Shown here in pieces: positions 30,200-37,941 of a stretch of 39,639 nucleotides of DNA. Source of the DNA: Alphaproteobacteria bacterium (GTDB taxonomy: Bacteria > Pseudomonadota > Alphaproteobacteria > Micavibrionales > Micavibrionaceae); contig NVTV01000013.1 of the NCBI GenBank assembly GCA_002401695.1, forward strand, positions 1-39,639, written 5' to 3'. Positions within the stretch are counted from its first letter, which is position 1; each line of letters starts with the position of its first letter. The translations under genes and the position numbers were made by a program. The notes beneath the pieces were generated by a model. That model ran no database searches. It was not told where the DNA came from and saw only the letters and a list, made by a program, of their open reading frames with translations.

Positions 30200-30368
30200 C
30201 AAAAACATGCGCATAGAAGTCGTCTTTTCGCAGAAGTCTTGTCTCTCTATCAATAAGCCAGACAATATCATCATAGGGTAATTTTTTAAACTCAGGATCA
30301 GCAATCATACCCTTGTACACGCCGTTAAGCGGGTGGTCAGCGTGTGAATACAAAAGTTGATTGTCCAT
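30147..30368 (-). CDS. Antisense moron with C-terminal membrane helix
   Basis: 73 residues, starting MDNQLLYSHADHPLNGVYKG. A soluble part (YKGMIADPEFKKLPYDDIVWLIDRETRLLRKDDF) is followed by a hydrophobic C-terminal helix (HVFATAVILAVLYFVPQL). It is the only minus-strand gene inside the virion block and overlaps the end of the ejection gene by 53 bp. The 212-bp gap 30200-30411 is otherwise empty of genes. Its protein-like composition and isolated opposite orientation suggest a lysogenic-conversion or exclusion gene. Confidence 0.65.
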   Translation of the reverse strand: MDNQLLYSHADHPLNGVYKGMIADPEFKKLPYDDIVWLIDRETRLLRKDDFYAHVFATAVILAVLYFVPQLRG

Positions 30369-30411
30369 AAACCCGCATTACCACAATTCACAATAAATTC
30401 AAGGGGGGCAT

Positions 30412-31059
30412 ATGTCCGCTATATTCTTAGCTAATCAAGCCATAAACCCGTTTGGGGTATTAGAAAGCGGGTCTATAATCCGTTTTTATCTCGCGGGTAC
30501 GAATTTTACTACGCCGCTTAATGTGTTCTCGGACGATGATTTAACCATCGATGCGGGCACCTTTATAACCGCAGATGATGCGGGTTTGTTCCCGCCCGTT
30601 TACTTACAGGCCGAAATGTACGCCATACGCATGGAAAGCGCCCTCGGGGTTATCCTGCCGTATGACATAGACCCTTATAACGGCAATGGCGGCTCCGGCA
30701 CGGGTAGTCTTGCGGTGTCTGTTGATCGGCATTTGGTATTTAGTGCCATGGGCGTTCTCGGCAATAATGAAAAGCTTGCCACGGCCATACTTGGCAAGAC
30801 TATGAACTTTCAGGCTAATAACACGAAAAATACAGGCATGTGCGATATTGCGCCAACGGCTGATTTCTCCATGACAATCAAACAAGAGGGGGCGACCGTT
30901 ATCACGGCTAATTTCACAATGGGCAACCGTGTGGCAACAATGGTCGGTGTTGGCGTTATTGCGTTCCAGCCTAACCAGATGTTGACTTTACACGGGCCAG
31001 CAGTAGCCGATGCCACAGCCGCAGATTTCGCTTTCTCTCTCTATTTGATAGAGCCATAA
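30412..31059 (+). CDS. Tail fibre/appendage protein with phage N-terminal domain
   Basis: 215 residues after AAGGGGGGCAT. NPFGVLESGSIIRFYLAGTNFTTPLNVFSDDDLTIDAGTFITADDAGLFPPVYLQAEMYAIRM is a recurrent virion-attachment module. The second half is beta-rich (NRVATMVGVGVIAFQPNQMLTLHG). It is probably the tail-proximal part of the receptor-binding apparatus. Confidence 0.75.
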   Translation: MSAIFLANQAINPFGVLESGSIIRFYLAGTNFTTPLNVFSDDDLTIDAGTFITADDAGLFPPVYLQAEMYAIRMESALGVILPYDIDPYNGNGGSGTGSLAVSVDRHLVFSAMGVLGNNEKLATAILGKTMNFQANNTKNTGMCDIAPTADFSMTIKQEGATVITANFTMGNRVATMVGVGVIAFQPNQMLTLHGPAVADATAADFAFSLYLIEP

Positions 31060-32481
31060 ATGGGACTTGAGTACGCAAAAAACTTTCTTGGTCAGTACAC
31101 GGTAAGTGATAACACCGCTCACAGTATAGTGGTTGATAGGTTTGGGCAGGCTTACGCAATGGAAGTGGGGGCATTTGATAGCGACGTTCAGTATGTTGTT
31201 AAACAAGACGGAACCCTCATAGGAAGCCGAACAAAAAAACAATTTAATGACGACGGAACAAATGGAATTGCCGCCATATACCCAGCCGTGACAAGCGCTA
31301 ATCTGAATGTATGGACACAAGGTATTTTGGCGGACGGTAAGTATTTACTGATTGTTTTAGACCAGCTTACCATATCACCTTCAACCAATAAAACTTACTA
31401 TACGCTTTTAGAGTGCCAAGAAAACGCCATGCCAACACTTGTCCATTCATTCTGGCATAACGGGCTAGTGCCGCAATCAGGGTGTAAGTTGTGGTCGAGC
31501 AACACTGGCACAGACGACGACCCTATTTGTATGGGTACTGCGGGGTATCTTAACGGCATCTTCTACGTTCGCCCTATGCCAAGTATTAACGAATTTATAG
31601 CTGGCTCACTGGCCGCTGGTTGGTGGGCTTTGTTTACAGGGTCGCCCGCACCAGAAGTAGGGGAGTTTCCAAGGGCGTCCATAGACCTACCAGTTACAAA
31701 CGGACACAATACTGAATTGTGGTTTGCGGGGGGGCGTACAACAAATTATGTGCAGGGTAATGACGACGTGTTTATTTTGCCTAACAGCAATAATGTATAT
31801 TGGTATTTACCTAAAGGCGGCATCCTAGAACAGCTTGCTAGTTCGTCCTTTAGAAACGCTTGGATATTTAATGACGTTGCACCAACGAACGCGCAAGCCT
31901 TGGCGATTGTTGAAATCGGCACGGTTTCGGCGTCAATATATGGGGCGGTGGGCACTGGCAGGGGCGGGCAAAACATTGACGCACTTAGCGTGTCGTATGA
32001 TAACACGATTATTGCTCCCGCACTGACCGACGATAACACTAAAATTATAGACGGGAGCGCTGGCGATAGCACGTATTTCTGTCCCGTACCCCAAACGTAT
32101 AATGGGAAAACCTATCTGCCCTTTATCTTGGTTAGTTGGCATCTTGACGATAACACCTCTGTACCCGCCGAAACCCTTGTTCAGTTGGTACGAATACATA
32201 TGTACGAATGGGACGGTTCAAACTTAGTTGATAAAGCCCAAAATGAGGGGGTGATTTTCACTGTTGGGGAATTTGGCAACCTTGGACAAGTTGATATTGG
32301 CGCAGATTTGTTTACGAAGTGGGATATTAAAAACATTACAACCGACTTAACTTCAACAGGAGAGTTGATTGTAATTGGGATTACGGGCAACCGCGCTAAC
32401 TCCCAACAACAAAAAACTGTTTTCTTCACTTCATTTGGTGTGTTCAGCGATAAGCGGCGCGTTTCCTCTCAATTATTATAG
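31060..32481 (+). CDS. Tail fibre/spike-like protein, beta-propeller pattern
   Basis: 473 residues, starting immediately after the previous stop. Repeated strands with Trp and Gly-Asn turns (YAMEVGAFDSDVQYVVKQDGTLIGS, LIVLDQLTISPSTNKTYYTLLECQ, NNVYWYLPKGGILEQLASSS) suggest a propeller or beta-helix receptor-binding domain. It lies between a fibre base and several short adhesin-like genes. Host-recognition proteins diverge fast, so no family is assigned. Confidence 0.65.
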   Translation: MGLEYAKNFLGQYTVSDNTAHSIVVDRFGQAYAMEVGAFDSDVQYVVKQDGTLIGSRTKKQFNDDGTNGIAAIYPAVTSANLNVWTQGILADGKYLLIVLDQLTISPSTNKTYYTLLECQENAMPTLVHSFWHNGLVPQSGCKLWSSNTGTDDDPICMGTAGYLNGIFYVRPMPSINEFIAGSLAAGWWALFTGSPAPEVGEFPRASIDLPVTNGHNTELWFAGGRTTNYVQGNDDVFILPNSNNVYWYLPKGGILEQLASSSFRNAWIFNDVAPTNAQALAIVEIGTVSASIYGAVGTGRGGQNIDALSVSYDNTIIAPALTDDNTKIIDGSAGDSTYFCPVPQTYNGKTYLPFILVSWHLDDNTSVPAETLVQLVRIHMYEWDGSNLVDKAQNEGVIFTVGEFGNLGQVDIGADLFTKWDIKNITTDLTSTGELIVIGITGNRANSQQQKTVFFTSFGVFSDKRRVSSQLL

Positions 32482-32488
32482 GTGATAT

Positions 32489-32821
32489 ATGGCTATAGTT
32501 AAGCCCGCAGAAAACGAGATTGAAATATATATCGGGACAAGTTTTGATTTCAGTGCTGCTATCGACATTGGCGCAGATCCAACCGCAGTAGAATTTGAAT
32601 TATCCATTAGAACACCTACCGAAACATTGTTATTTAATGCGGCTAGTACGCCCCCTTTGTTGAAAACTGTATTGGCCAATGTAGCAACACTTACATGTGC
32701 GCTGGATAGTGACATTACCGCAAAAATACCACCTCACAGAGCAAGCCGTTACACAGTGTTTGAGGTTGGTAGCAAAAAGAACGCTTGGCTCAAAGGCGGC
32801 ATTAGAGGCCGCGTAGTTTAA
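32489..32821 (+). CDS. Small beta-rich tail protein (110 aa)
   Basis: The protein starts MAIVKPAENEIEIYIGTSFD. Alternating strands resemble an immunoglobulin-like or baseplate-accessory fold (IEIYIGTSFDFSAAIDIGADPTAVEFELSIRTP). The ATG is preceded by AGGTGATAT. It is in the tail-fibre block; the function is inferred from place. Confidence 0.6.
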   Translation: MAIVKPAENEIEIYIGTSFDFSAAIDIGADPTAVEFELSIRTPTETLLFNAASTPPLLKTVLANVATLTCALDSDITAKIPPHRASRYTVFEVGSKKNAWLKGGIRGRVV

Positions 32822-32839
32822 TTTCATAAGGAGAATATC

Positions 32840-33124
32840 ATGGCAAGAACACAAGAAAGTATCCCATGCCCAAGCGGCATGTGGACACAGATAACTAATG
32901 GAGACGTGGAGAATATCACATTTCAAGTACAGGTAACGGACGTACGCATAGCTATTACGGCGGGCGCGGTTGCGCCAACGGGCACAGACGGGTTTTTTTA
33001 TAAAAAAGGGTGGGCCGAAGCTAGGCGCGCACTAACCGACTATACGGCTCTTGTGGGGGCAAACCGAGTGTGGGCGAGACCTATCGGGACGACCGGGGCA
33101 AGCGTTTTGGTGGATCATGTATAG
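32840..33124 (+). CDS. Small tail-tip protein (94 aa)
   Basis: The protein starts MARTQESIPCPSGMWTQITN, after AAGGAG. Beta-rich, with GVDGFFYKK-like turns and WARPIGTTGASVLVDHV at the end, similar in style to small virion proteins co-located with fibres. The stop codon overlaps the start of the next gene (ATGTATAG). Confidence 0.6.
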   Translation: MARTQESIPCPSGMWTQITNGDVENITFQVQVTDVRIAITAGAVAPTGTDGFFYKKGWAEARRALTDYTALVGANRVWARPIGTTGASVLVDHV

Positions 33125-33689
33125 TCCGTTCGGCGAGAGCTCAGGAGGAGGAGGAGGAGGAGGTGCAGGCAATGCGTCTACATTCCCTAATTTTTTGGCC
33201 ATTACCTTTAGTAGCAGTAATTTTGCTTCAAAGGGTGCTTTTTTTAAACCCATTGTTGATATTACAGTCTCAAAAGTAATCGCGCGAATAAACGCAGATA
33301 CCACGCATACTTATAAAGCGGGGATTTACGAACTTAATGGCTCAAGAGTAATTCAGGCCGTTACAGGAGAAAGTGCCACACAAGTTCCTGCTTCAACAGC
33401 TATTCTTGAAATGGTTTTCCCTGTGGCAGATATAGTTTTATTGGCGGGTACGGTTTATTATATTGGAATTACCAGAACGGATAGCACCACCACTTTTTCT
33501 ATGCCAATAGCAACAGGTAATAACGCAAGTGATGAAGGCAATCAATCGGGTATGCCATTAGCACCTTATGCCGTTGATACAAATTCCACGGCTGGGGCAA
33601 GGGTGGCGTCTGTAAGCCCGTCCGTAAGTGACACCATTTTAATATCTGGTTTAAGTTGCTTTGGGGTTGGAATAATCGGTTCATTTTAA
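33117..33689 (+). CDS. Fibre-tip protein with poly-glycine hinge
   Basis: 190 residues from MYSPFGESS; the longer frame lies inside the previous gene. A run of seven Gly (residues 10-16), encoded by GGA/GGG triplets at 33146-33166, joins the start to a beta-sandwich-like domain (KGAFFKPIVDITVSKVIARINADTTHTYKAGIYELNGSRVIQAVTG). The domain resembles carbohydrate-binding jelly rolls. The triplet tract should vary in length without breaking the frame. Confidence 0.65.
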   Translation: MYSPFGESSGGGGGGGAGNASTFPNFLAITFSSSNFASKGAFFKPIVDITVSKVIARINADTTHTYKAGIYELNGSRVIQAVTGESATQVPASTAILEMVFPVADIVLLAGTVYYIGITRTDSTTTFSMPIATGNNASDEGNQSGMPLAPYAVDTNSTAGARVASVSPSVSDTILISGLSCFGVGIIGSF

Positions 33690-33808
33690 ACAAACTTCCT
33701 AATCCCCCAGATTGGCTCGCGGCTCCAGACCAAATAGGGTTTGGTGTAGAAGACCACACAGCCAACTCACTCTACAATGTGGCAGTTTTACACTACGAGG
33801 AGACGTAA
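33656..33808 (+). CDS. Possible short ORF or displaced fibre C-terminus
   Basis: A 50-codon frame from TTG 33656 to TAA 33808, overlapping the end of the fibre-tip gene in another frame. It ends ...NPPDWLAAPDQIGFGVEDHT and then ANSLYNVAVLHYEET. The composition looks like real protein, yet no ATG or GTG start exists early in the frame. It may be a separate TTG-started peptide, or a former tail of the gene at 33117 split off by a frameshift. It fills the 119-bp gap before the next gene. Confidence 0.3.
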   Translation: MLWGWNNRFILNKLPNPPDWLAAPDQIGFGVEDHTANSLYNVAVLHYEET

Positions 33809-34102
33809 ATGACTGAAAAAATAATGGTAGAAAAAAACACAAGGTGGCACATAAACAAGAACGTGCCAGTTGGTATTATCATAACATTTCTGTTTCAGTT
33901 CGGCGGCTTCATTTGGCTGTTTTCAGGCTTAAGCAGTGACGTTGTTGAGCTCCAAAAATCAGATATTGAAAATGCCGCTGTTAACAAATCTTTCTATGCG
34001 CTCGAAGCAACAATGTATTCAATGAAGGACGGTCAAGTCCGGATAGAAACGCAACTTACCAGAATGGATGGTCGCATCAACCGAATTTTAGAGAAGGACT
34101 AG
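33809..34102 (+). CDS. Membrane-anchored coiled-coil lysis accessory protein
   Basis: 97 residues, after GAGGAGACG. One transmembrane helix (NKNVPVGIIITFLFQFGGFIWLFSGL, about 18-42) is followed by a helical, coiled-coil-like domain ending in RMDGRINRILEKD. The topology matches small holin-associated proteins encoded next to endolysins. First gene of the lysis cassette. Confidence 0.65.
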   Translation: MTEKIMVEKNTRWHINKNVPVGIIITFLFQFGGFIWLFSGLSSDVVELQKSDIENAAVNKSFYALEATMYSMKDGQVRIETQLTRMDGRINRILEKD

Positions 34103-34104
34103 AC

Positions 34105-34890
34105 ATGAATTTTCTGATTAAAGATTGGGCAAAAATATCCCTTACCAGCTACACGGTATGGGCAATTTATGTTCTGGCAATACTCGTTAATGCCTCCGAT
34201 ATGATATTTATCATCACGGGTATAGATACAAACCCAAGGGTGTGGACATTCTGGATTAATATAGGATTAGTTTTAACCTTTGTTGGTAGATTTATAAAGC
34301 AGCCAAAAGAGAACCATAAACGGCGTAAATTCATAGTATATGGTCTGATTTTTGTATTAATTGCAATTGCGGCTCCAGCTTTAGCCAAAAACTCGCAATA
34401 TAATCATGATGGCTCAAGTGATAGTTTTGATGATATTGCATTTGATTTTATATCTGTCAGTGAGGGCAAAAATAAGTCTGGGAAATTTCATGTCTCCTAT
34501 TTCGACACAATCGCGAAGCCGCCTTTGTGGACTGTGTGTTATGGTCATACGCGCACCGCAAAGGCCAGACAATATAAGACAGAGGCGCAATGCCGTGACC
34601 TTTTGATTGAAGAAATTGCCGAGTACCGTTCGGGACTTCATACTCATTATTTTACAGCCCAAACCAAGCGTGATCGACTACCCGTGTTTCGGGATGTCGC
34701 ATTTACGTCACTAGCCTACAATGTAGGCATTCGCGCAGCCGGTAGATCAACCGCTACGCGCCGTTTGAACGCTGGCAACATCACAGGTGCATGCAACGCT
34801 ATAACTTGGTGGAACAAGGCCGGAGGGCGCGTTGTGCGCGGCCTGGTGCGGCGTAGGTCTAAAGAACGCCAATACTGTTTGCGAGGGTGA
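34105..34890 (+). CDS. Holin-like/signal peptide/lysozyme fusion
   Basis: 261 residues. Two N-terminal membrane helices (about 12-38 and 47-63, SYTVWAIYVLAILVNASDMIFIITG and VWTFWINIGLVLTFVG) precede basic KRRKF. A third helix ends in APALA-KN (90-96), which reads like a signal-peptidase site. Residues 115-261 are a GH24-type muramidase: FISVSEG (Glu120), YFDT (Asp134), WTVCYGHT (Thr143), LAYNVGIRAAGRSTATRRLNAG, WWNKAGGRVVRGLVRRRSKER. It would cut peptidoglycan after export, with the front part possibly acting as holin. Confidence 0.85.
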   Translation: MNFLIKDWAKISLTSYTVWAIYVLAILVNASDMIFIITGIDTNPRVWTFWINIGLVLTFVGRFIKQPKENHKRRKFIVYGLIFVLIAIAAPALAKNSQYNHDGSSDSFDDIAFDFISVSEGKNKSGKFHVSYFDTIAKPPLWTVCYGHTRTAKARQYKTEAQCRDLLIEEIAEYRSGLHTHYFTAQTKRDRLPVFRDVAFTSLAYNVGIRAAGRSTATRRLNAGNITGACNAITWWNKAGGRVVRGLVRRRSKERQYCLRG

Positions 34891-34891
34891 C

Positions 34892-35449
34892 ATGGGAAAA
34901 AAAATAGCGCTATGGGCAGCAGGCTTTTTCGGCGGAGGCTCTTTTTACGGTTACCTGATTCTTGTCCTAATGGCTGGCGGTTTGGTTTGGGGCTTTGCTG
35001 ATCACTATTATGACAAAGGCAAAGCCGACTGTAAGGCCGCGCAAGTGCAAGCGGATAAAGACGCCGCAGACATAGGCGACACGTTAAATGTTGAATTGGA
35101 GGCTATAAACGATGAACACGAAAAAACGACAAACCAAATTGATAAGGATTACCAGATTGGGCTTTCTTATCTTGATGTTGAAAACGCTCGCAAACAAGGT
35201 GTTCGGGACGGGAAAGCGCTTGAACGAGCGGCTTCTATCGAAGCTGAGAGGCTCAAAACTGGCAGTTGCCTTAATGCTGCCTATGCTGATGATAGCAGGT
35301 TGCTCCTCGACGCCAGAAGTCTCCAATTTGACATATTTGGAGATAGCCCTGAAAGCAACGGAGCAGGAAAAGCCGACACAGTGCCAGAAATTGCCGGAGG
35401 CGAAACCTTATCCGGAACCCCGCAAGGTGGGTATATCGGCCCCGATTGA
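34892..35449 (+). CDS. Inner-membrane spanin subunit (Rz-like)
   Basis: 185 residues from MGKKIALWAA, after GAGGGTGAC. One N-terminal membrane helix (about 19-36) is followed by a periplasmic coiled coil (NVELEAINDEHEKTTNQIDKDYQIGLSYLDVENARKQ). The topology, position after the endolysin and the overlap with a lipoprotein frame identify an i-spanin, which fuses inner and outer membranes at lysis. Confidence 0.85.
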   Translation: MGKKIALWAAGFFGGGSFYGYLILVLMAGGLVWGFADHYYDKGKADCKAAQVQADKDAADIGDTLNVELEAINDEHEKTTNQIDKDYQIGLSYLDVENARKQGVRDGKALERAASIEAERLKTGSCLNAAYADDSRLLLDARSLQFDIFGDSPESNGAGKADTVPEIAGGETLSGTPQGGYIGPD

Positions 35450-35666
35450 TCACATTGCACAAGGGAACGCATACGGTGAAGCACATTTAAAAGGCCGCGA
35501 TAATTATAACTATCGTGAGGGCCAAATCTCAGAAAACGAGAAAGCCTGCGATGCAAAACACAAGGCCGACAACAAACGGCACGACGATAAAAACGCGGCT
35601 CGTCAAGAGGCTATCGACAAAGCCATAGATTTGGCAGCACAAAAAAAATGGTATGAAATATTCTAG
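35220..35666 (+). CDS. Outer-membrane spanin lipoprotein (Rz1-like)
   Basis: 148 residues from the TTG at 35220 (MNERLLSKLRGSKLAVALML...). The lipobox is LMIAGC, with Cys28. ATG 35253 would remove the positive N-region of the signal, so TTG is preferred. The N-terminal part is read in another frame inside Rz, and the gene continues 217 bp beyond it. The mature part is short-Pro (KPYPEPRK), then basic and helical. Together with Rz it spans the periplasm. Confidence 0.8.
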   Translation: MNERLLSKLRGSKLAVALMLPMLMIAGCSSTPEVSNLTYLEIALKATEQEKPTQCQKLPEAKPYPEPRKVGISAPIDHIAQGNAYGEAHLKGRDNYNYREGQISENEKACDAKHKADNKRHDDKNAARQEAIDKAIDLAAQKKWYEIF

Positions 35667-35672
35667 CTATGA

Positions 35673-35981
35673 TTATTTAACCTTTGGGACGGTAGGGGGC
35701 AATAATGCATATTGGGCATTCTCTATCTCGCCCTCGTGATGATTGTACCAAAATCCACCATCTTCTATTACCCAAACGCAATCAGTGTACCTTATCCATT
35801 CACTCTTCACTTCATCAAATACATAGAGATCAATAGGCTGCTCATCTTTCTTCCAGCCTTCCACAATCGGCTCATCAATAGGAACCAAAGGGCTTTCTTG
35901 CTCACGGGCTTGATAACCTGCTTTGAAAGACTGCTGACACGGTACCTTTTTGTATGTTTCTACATCTTTTTTATTTGTCAT
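35673..35981 (-). CDS. DUF551-like protein (102 aa)
   Basis: The protein starts MTNKKDVETYKKVPCQQSFK. AGYQAREQESPLVPIDEPIVEGWKKDEQPIDLYVFDEVKSEW...GGFWYNHHEGEIENAQYALLPPTVPK matches the plan of the gene at 38667-39113 (QESTWVPIDDPIVETW...VTHAMLPPIPP). Both resemble DUF551, short proteins of unknown function in phage early regions. It ends 6 bp from the spanin gene, convergently, with no obvious terminator between. Confidence 0.7.
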   Translation of the reverse strand: MTNKKDVETYKKVPCQQSFKAGYQAREQESPLVPIDEPIVEGWKKDEQPIDLYVFDEVKSEWIRYTDCVWVIEDGGFWYNHHEGEIENAQYALLPPTVPKVK

Positions 35982-36177
35982 AGTTTTGTATTAGAGCATC
36001 GCATATAATTTGCAAGGCTCACAAAGGTTCGGAAAGTGTGTGAGAAAACCCCTAGTGTACCGTGTGCTAAAAAGTCGAGTTCGGAAACCTAAGCCTTTGA
36101 TTTTGTAGAATTAGCTCCGTCCTACCGGAATCGCCATTCTTCCGAACTTACACACCTAACCTATTGATTTCATAGTA
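35982..36177. other. Likely attP region with GTTCGGAA arm-site repeats
   Basis: A 196-bp noncoding stretch directly after the integrase stop. GTTCGGAA occurs at 36027-36034 and 36079-36086, and inverted at 36140-36147. A fourth copy is at 36210-36217 inside the end of int. Two are extended by GTGTGT, as (A)AGTGTGTG and GTGTGTAA. Repeats of this type next to int commonly bind the integrase arm domain. The core exchange site cannot be placed without the host junctions. Confidence 0.6.
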
Positions 36178-37260
36178 CTATTTATCGTGCTTATTATGCG
36201 TGTTGTACGGTTCGGAAGCTTCGGTCTTTCCAAAGGCTTGTTCTGCAAGCTTTTTCTGGTTAGCAGCCTTAGTATAAAGCGTTGCCATTGCCGCTGTTTC
36301 GTGTCCTAGAACAGCCATGATCTGGCGGTCGGTACAATCGCTTTCAGCCATTATCCTGCCCCTAGCTTTACGCAATCCATGAGCGGAGCACTGAGGTAAT
36401 CCAATGTCTGTGCATGATTTAGAAAACCACTGCTGAAACGATTTGCACTTGTAGGGCTTGCCTGTGCTGTTGATTATAAATGTAAGGTCGCCCCGAACAT
36501 GCTCAAGGCATTCCGCAAGTGTCGCAACGATAGGAAGCCACAAACCAACGTCGGTTTTTTCCTGCTTGACCTTTATGCTCCCATCACGAACATGCTGCCA
36601 ACCCATCTCATGCACATCTATGCCGCGTTGTCCCGTCCCTAGTAGCAATTCCATTGCCAACCGTTCGTTTGTTCCTACGCTAAACGCTTCCCGATATTTG
36701 CTGATCTCATCATCAGTCCATGTATGGTGCCCGTCAGATTTAGGTGCTTTAGGGCGCTTAACCTGCAACATCGGGTTGGTGTTAATTCTATCAGTTTCCA
36801 CAGCATAATCGAAGAGCATTGAAAGTGCGGTGTGCAATCGTCTTGCCGCATTCTGCGAATCTACGGACTTTGCCCTGATAATTGCTCTTAGGTTGCGTAA
36901 CTTTACGGCCTTATACGATTTGTCGCCGTGTTCATTGCAAAACCGCCTGTAAACGCCCCTGTAATTCTTCTGTGTGGACTTGGTGCGACCAACACTGAAC
37001 ATTGGGTCTTGGCAATAATCATTGATCAATGAGCGCATAGAGCCTTCCCTAACACGGGTAGGGCTCTGAATGCTTACCTCAGCTTTGGAAGCATTTACAT
37101 ACGCGGCAAGAAATTCAGGACTTCCGGGCTTTCCCGGTAATTGAGCAGAGGGTCTGCCGCTCTTTCTGTATCGCCAACGTACTTTGCCGTGGCGGTCTTT
37201 TTCTGGATAGGTATTTGGTAGGCGTTCAGGCATTGCTTCAATCCCACTCCGTCCCATCAT
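36178..37260 (-). CDS. int: Tyrosine-recombinase integrase
   Basis: 360 residues. An N-terminal arm-binding-type domain (LPNTYPEKDRHGKVRWRYRKSGRPSAQLPG) and a SAM-like core-binding domain (about 70-165) precede the catalytic domain. Catalytic residues: Arg212 (GTGQRG), Lys235 (KQEKT), His294 and Arg297 (SAHGLRKA), His320 (LGHE), Tyr329 (LYTKAA). It integrates the phage at attB and, with an excisionase, excises it. The last gene of the left operon on a circular map, next to the candidate attP. Starts MMGRSG after GAGGTG. Confidence 0.95.
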   Translation of the reverse strand: MMGRSGIEAMPERLPNTYPEKDRHGKVRWRYRKSGRPSAQLPGKPGSPEFLAAYVNASKAEVSIQSPTRVREGSMRSLINDYCQDPMFSVGRTKSTQKNYRGVYRRFCNEHGDKSYKAVKLRNLRAIIRAKSVDSQNAARRLHTALSMLFDYAVETDRINTNPMLQVKRPKAPKSDGHHTWTDDEISKYREAFSVGTNERLAMELLLGTGQRGIDVHEMGWQHVRDGSIKVKQEKTDVGLWLPIVATLAECLEHVRGDLTFIINSTGKPYKCKSFQQWFSKSCTDIGLPQCSAHGLRKARGRIMAESDCTDRQIMAVLGHETAAMATLYTKAANQKKLAEQAFGKTEASEPYNTHNKHDK

Positions 37261-37384
37261 CGTTCACCTCTTTTTCGTTGCTTGCGGTGACTGTACCATA
37301 AGGGGTGGTGATTCGTATATAGCTCCATTTTGCTTCTTTTGCAGCGGTAAATGCATTGGATAAAAACCGCTTAGACGGCTCCAT
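37238..37384 (-). CDS. 48-aa protein overlapping the integrase start
   Basis: The protein starts MEPSKRFLSNAFTAAKEAKW and ends in VNDDGTEWD. The central SYIRITTPYGTVTA is a beta pair. The last 23 bp overlap the first codons of int in another frame and contain its GAGGTG ribosome site. Small genes of this shape (helix AFTAAKEAGW, then strands) recur directly upstream of int in alphaproteobacterial prophages. A directionality factor is possible but not shown. The 38 bp above its start hold nothing clear. Confidence 0.65.
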   Translation of the reverse strand: MEPSKRFLSNAFTAAKEAKWSYIRITTPYGTVTASNEKEVNDDGTEWD

Positions 37385-37422
37385 TTCAGTTTTGCGTTTC
37401 GCTCTTATGACGGGACTATGGG

Positions 37423-37611
37423 TTATTGGGTGGCTTTCTTAAAGCATGGGCAATTATGTTCTAACTTTGGCGGCATGAAATAATTTGTGTTGCGGTTTGG
37501 CTGAAAAATACTTTCAGGGACGACTGACGCCTTGTTTGTCTTCCAATTACAAAGTCCAATATGCGGCTCTAATTTCTCAAACAGTGAGCAATCTTTACAG
37601 GTAACACCCAT
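37423..37611 (-). CDS. Cysteine-rich small protein (62 aa)
   Basis: The protein starts MGVTCKDCSLFEKLEPHIGL. It has Cys pairs CKDC and CPC and a single C at the GLCNW motif, suggesting one zinc or iron-sulphur site. Starts immediately after the stop of the gene upstream. The function is unknown. Confidence 0.65.
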   Translation of the reverse strand: MGVTCKDCSLFEKLEPHIGLCNWKTNKASVVPESIFQPNRNTNYFMPPKLEHNCPCFKKATQ

Positions 37612-37941
37612 CTATTTACCCTCCACAGTGATACCGTGAGCCTCAATGAACTTACTTAGCGGCTCAAATATCCCGTGATTTATTGCGCATTGTTGGCAAT
37701 AGTAGTTTGCATCACCGTCATAGGGTGGATGACCCGCTCCACATAAAAATGCTGGAGAATGACCTTTGCCATAATCACCATTTCCACGACAATCCATACA
37801 CCCTAAACACCCGACAACGTATTCTGTTTCGGGATAAACTTCTTGGTCAGCCGATAAGTATTGCACCCCGTCAACAAATATGGCCGTTAATGAGTATAGC
37901 GTGTTCACACCTGCGCCAATCCATTCATAGTTAGCTTTCAT
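37612..37941 (-). CDS. Cysteine-rich hypothetical protein (109 aa)
   Basis: It begins MKANYEWIGAGVNTLYSLTA, starting inside the previous gene's end. CLGCMDCRG (about 45-53) and YYCQQC (about 80-85), with nearby His, would make one or two zinc knuckles. The ATGAAAGC start is shared with the gene truncated at the left edge (1-27). An ATG one codon upstream is also possible. Confidence 0.65.
   Translation of the reverse strand: MKANYEWIGAGVNTLYSLTAIFVDGVQYLSADQEVYPETEYVVGCLGCMDCRGNGDYGKGHSPAFLCGAGHPPYDGDANYYCQQCAINHGIFEPLSKFIEAHGITVEGK

Noticed and set aside
33675..33692. TTTAAAC slippery-type heptamer at the end of the fibre-tip gene
   Set aside because: The heptamer is in the wrong phase relative to the gene's codons for -1 slippage, so programmed frameshifting there is not supported.
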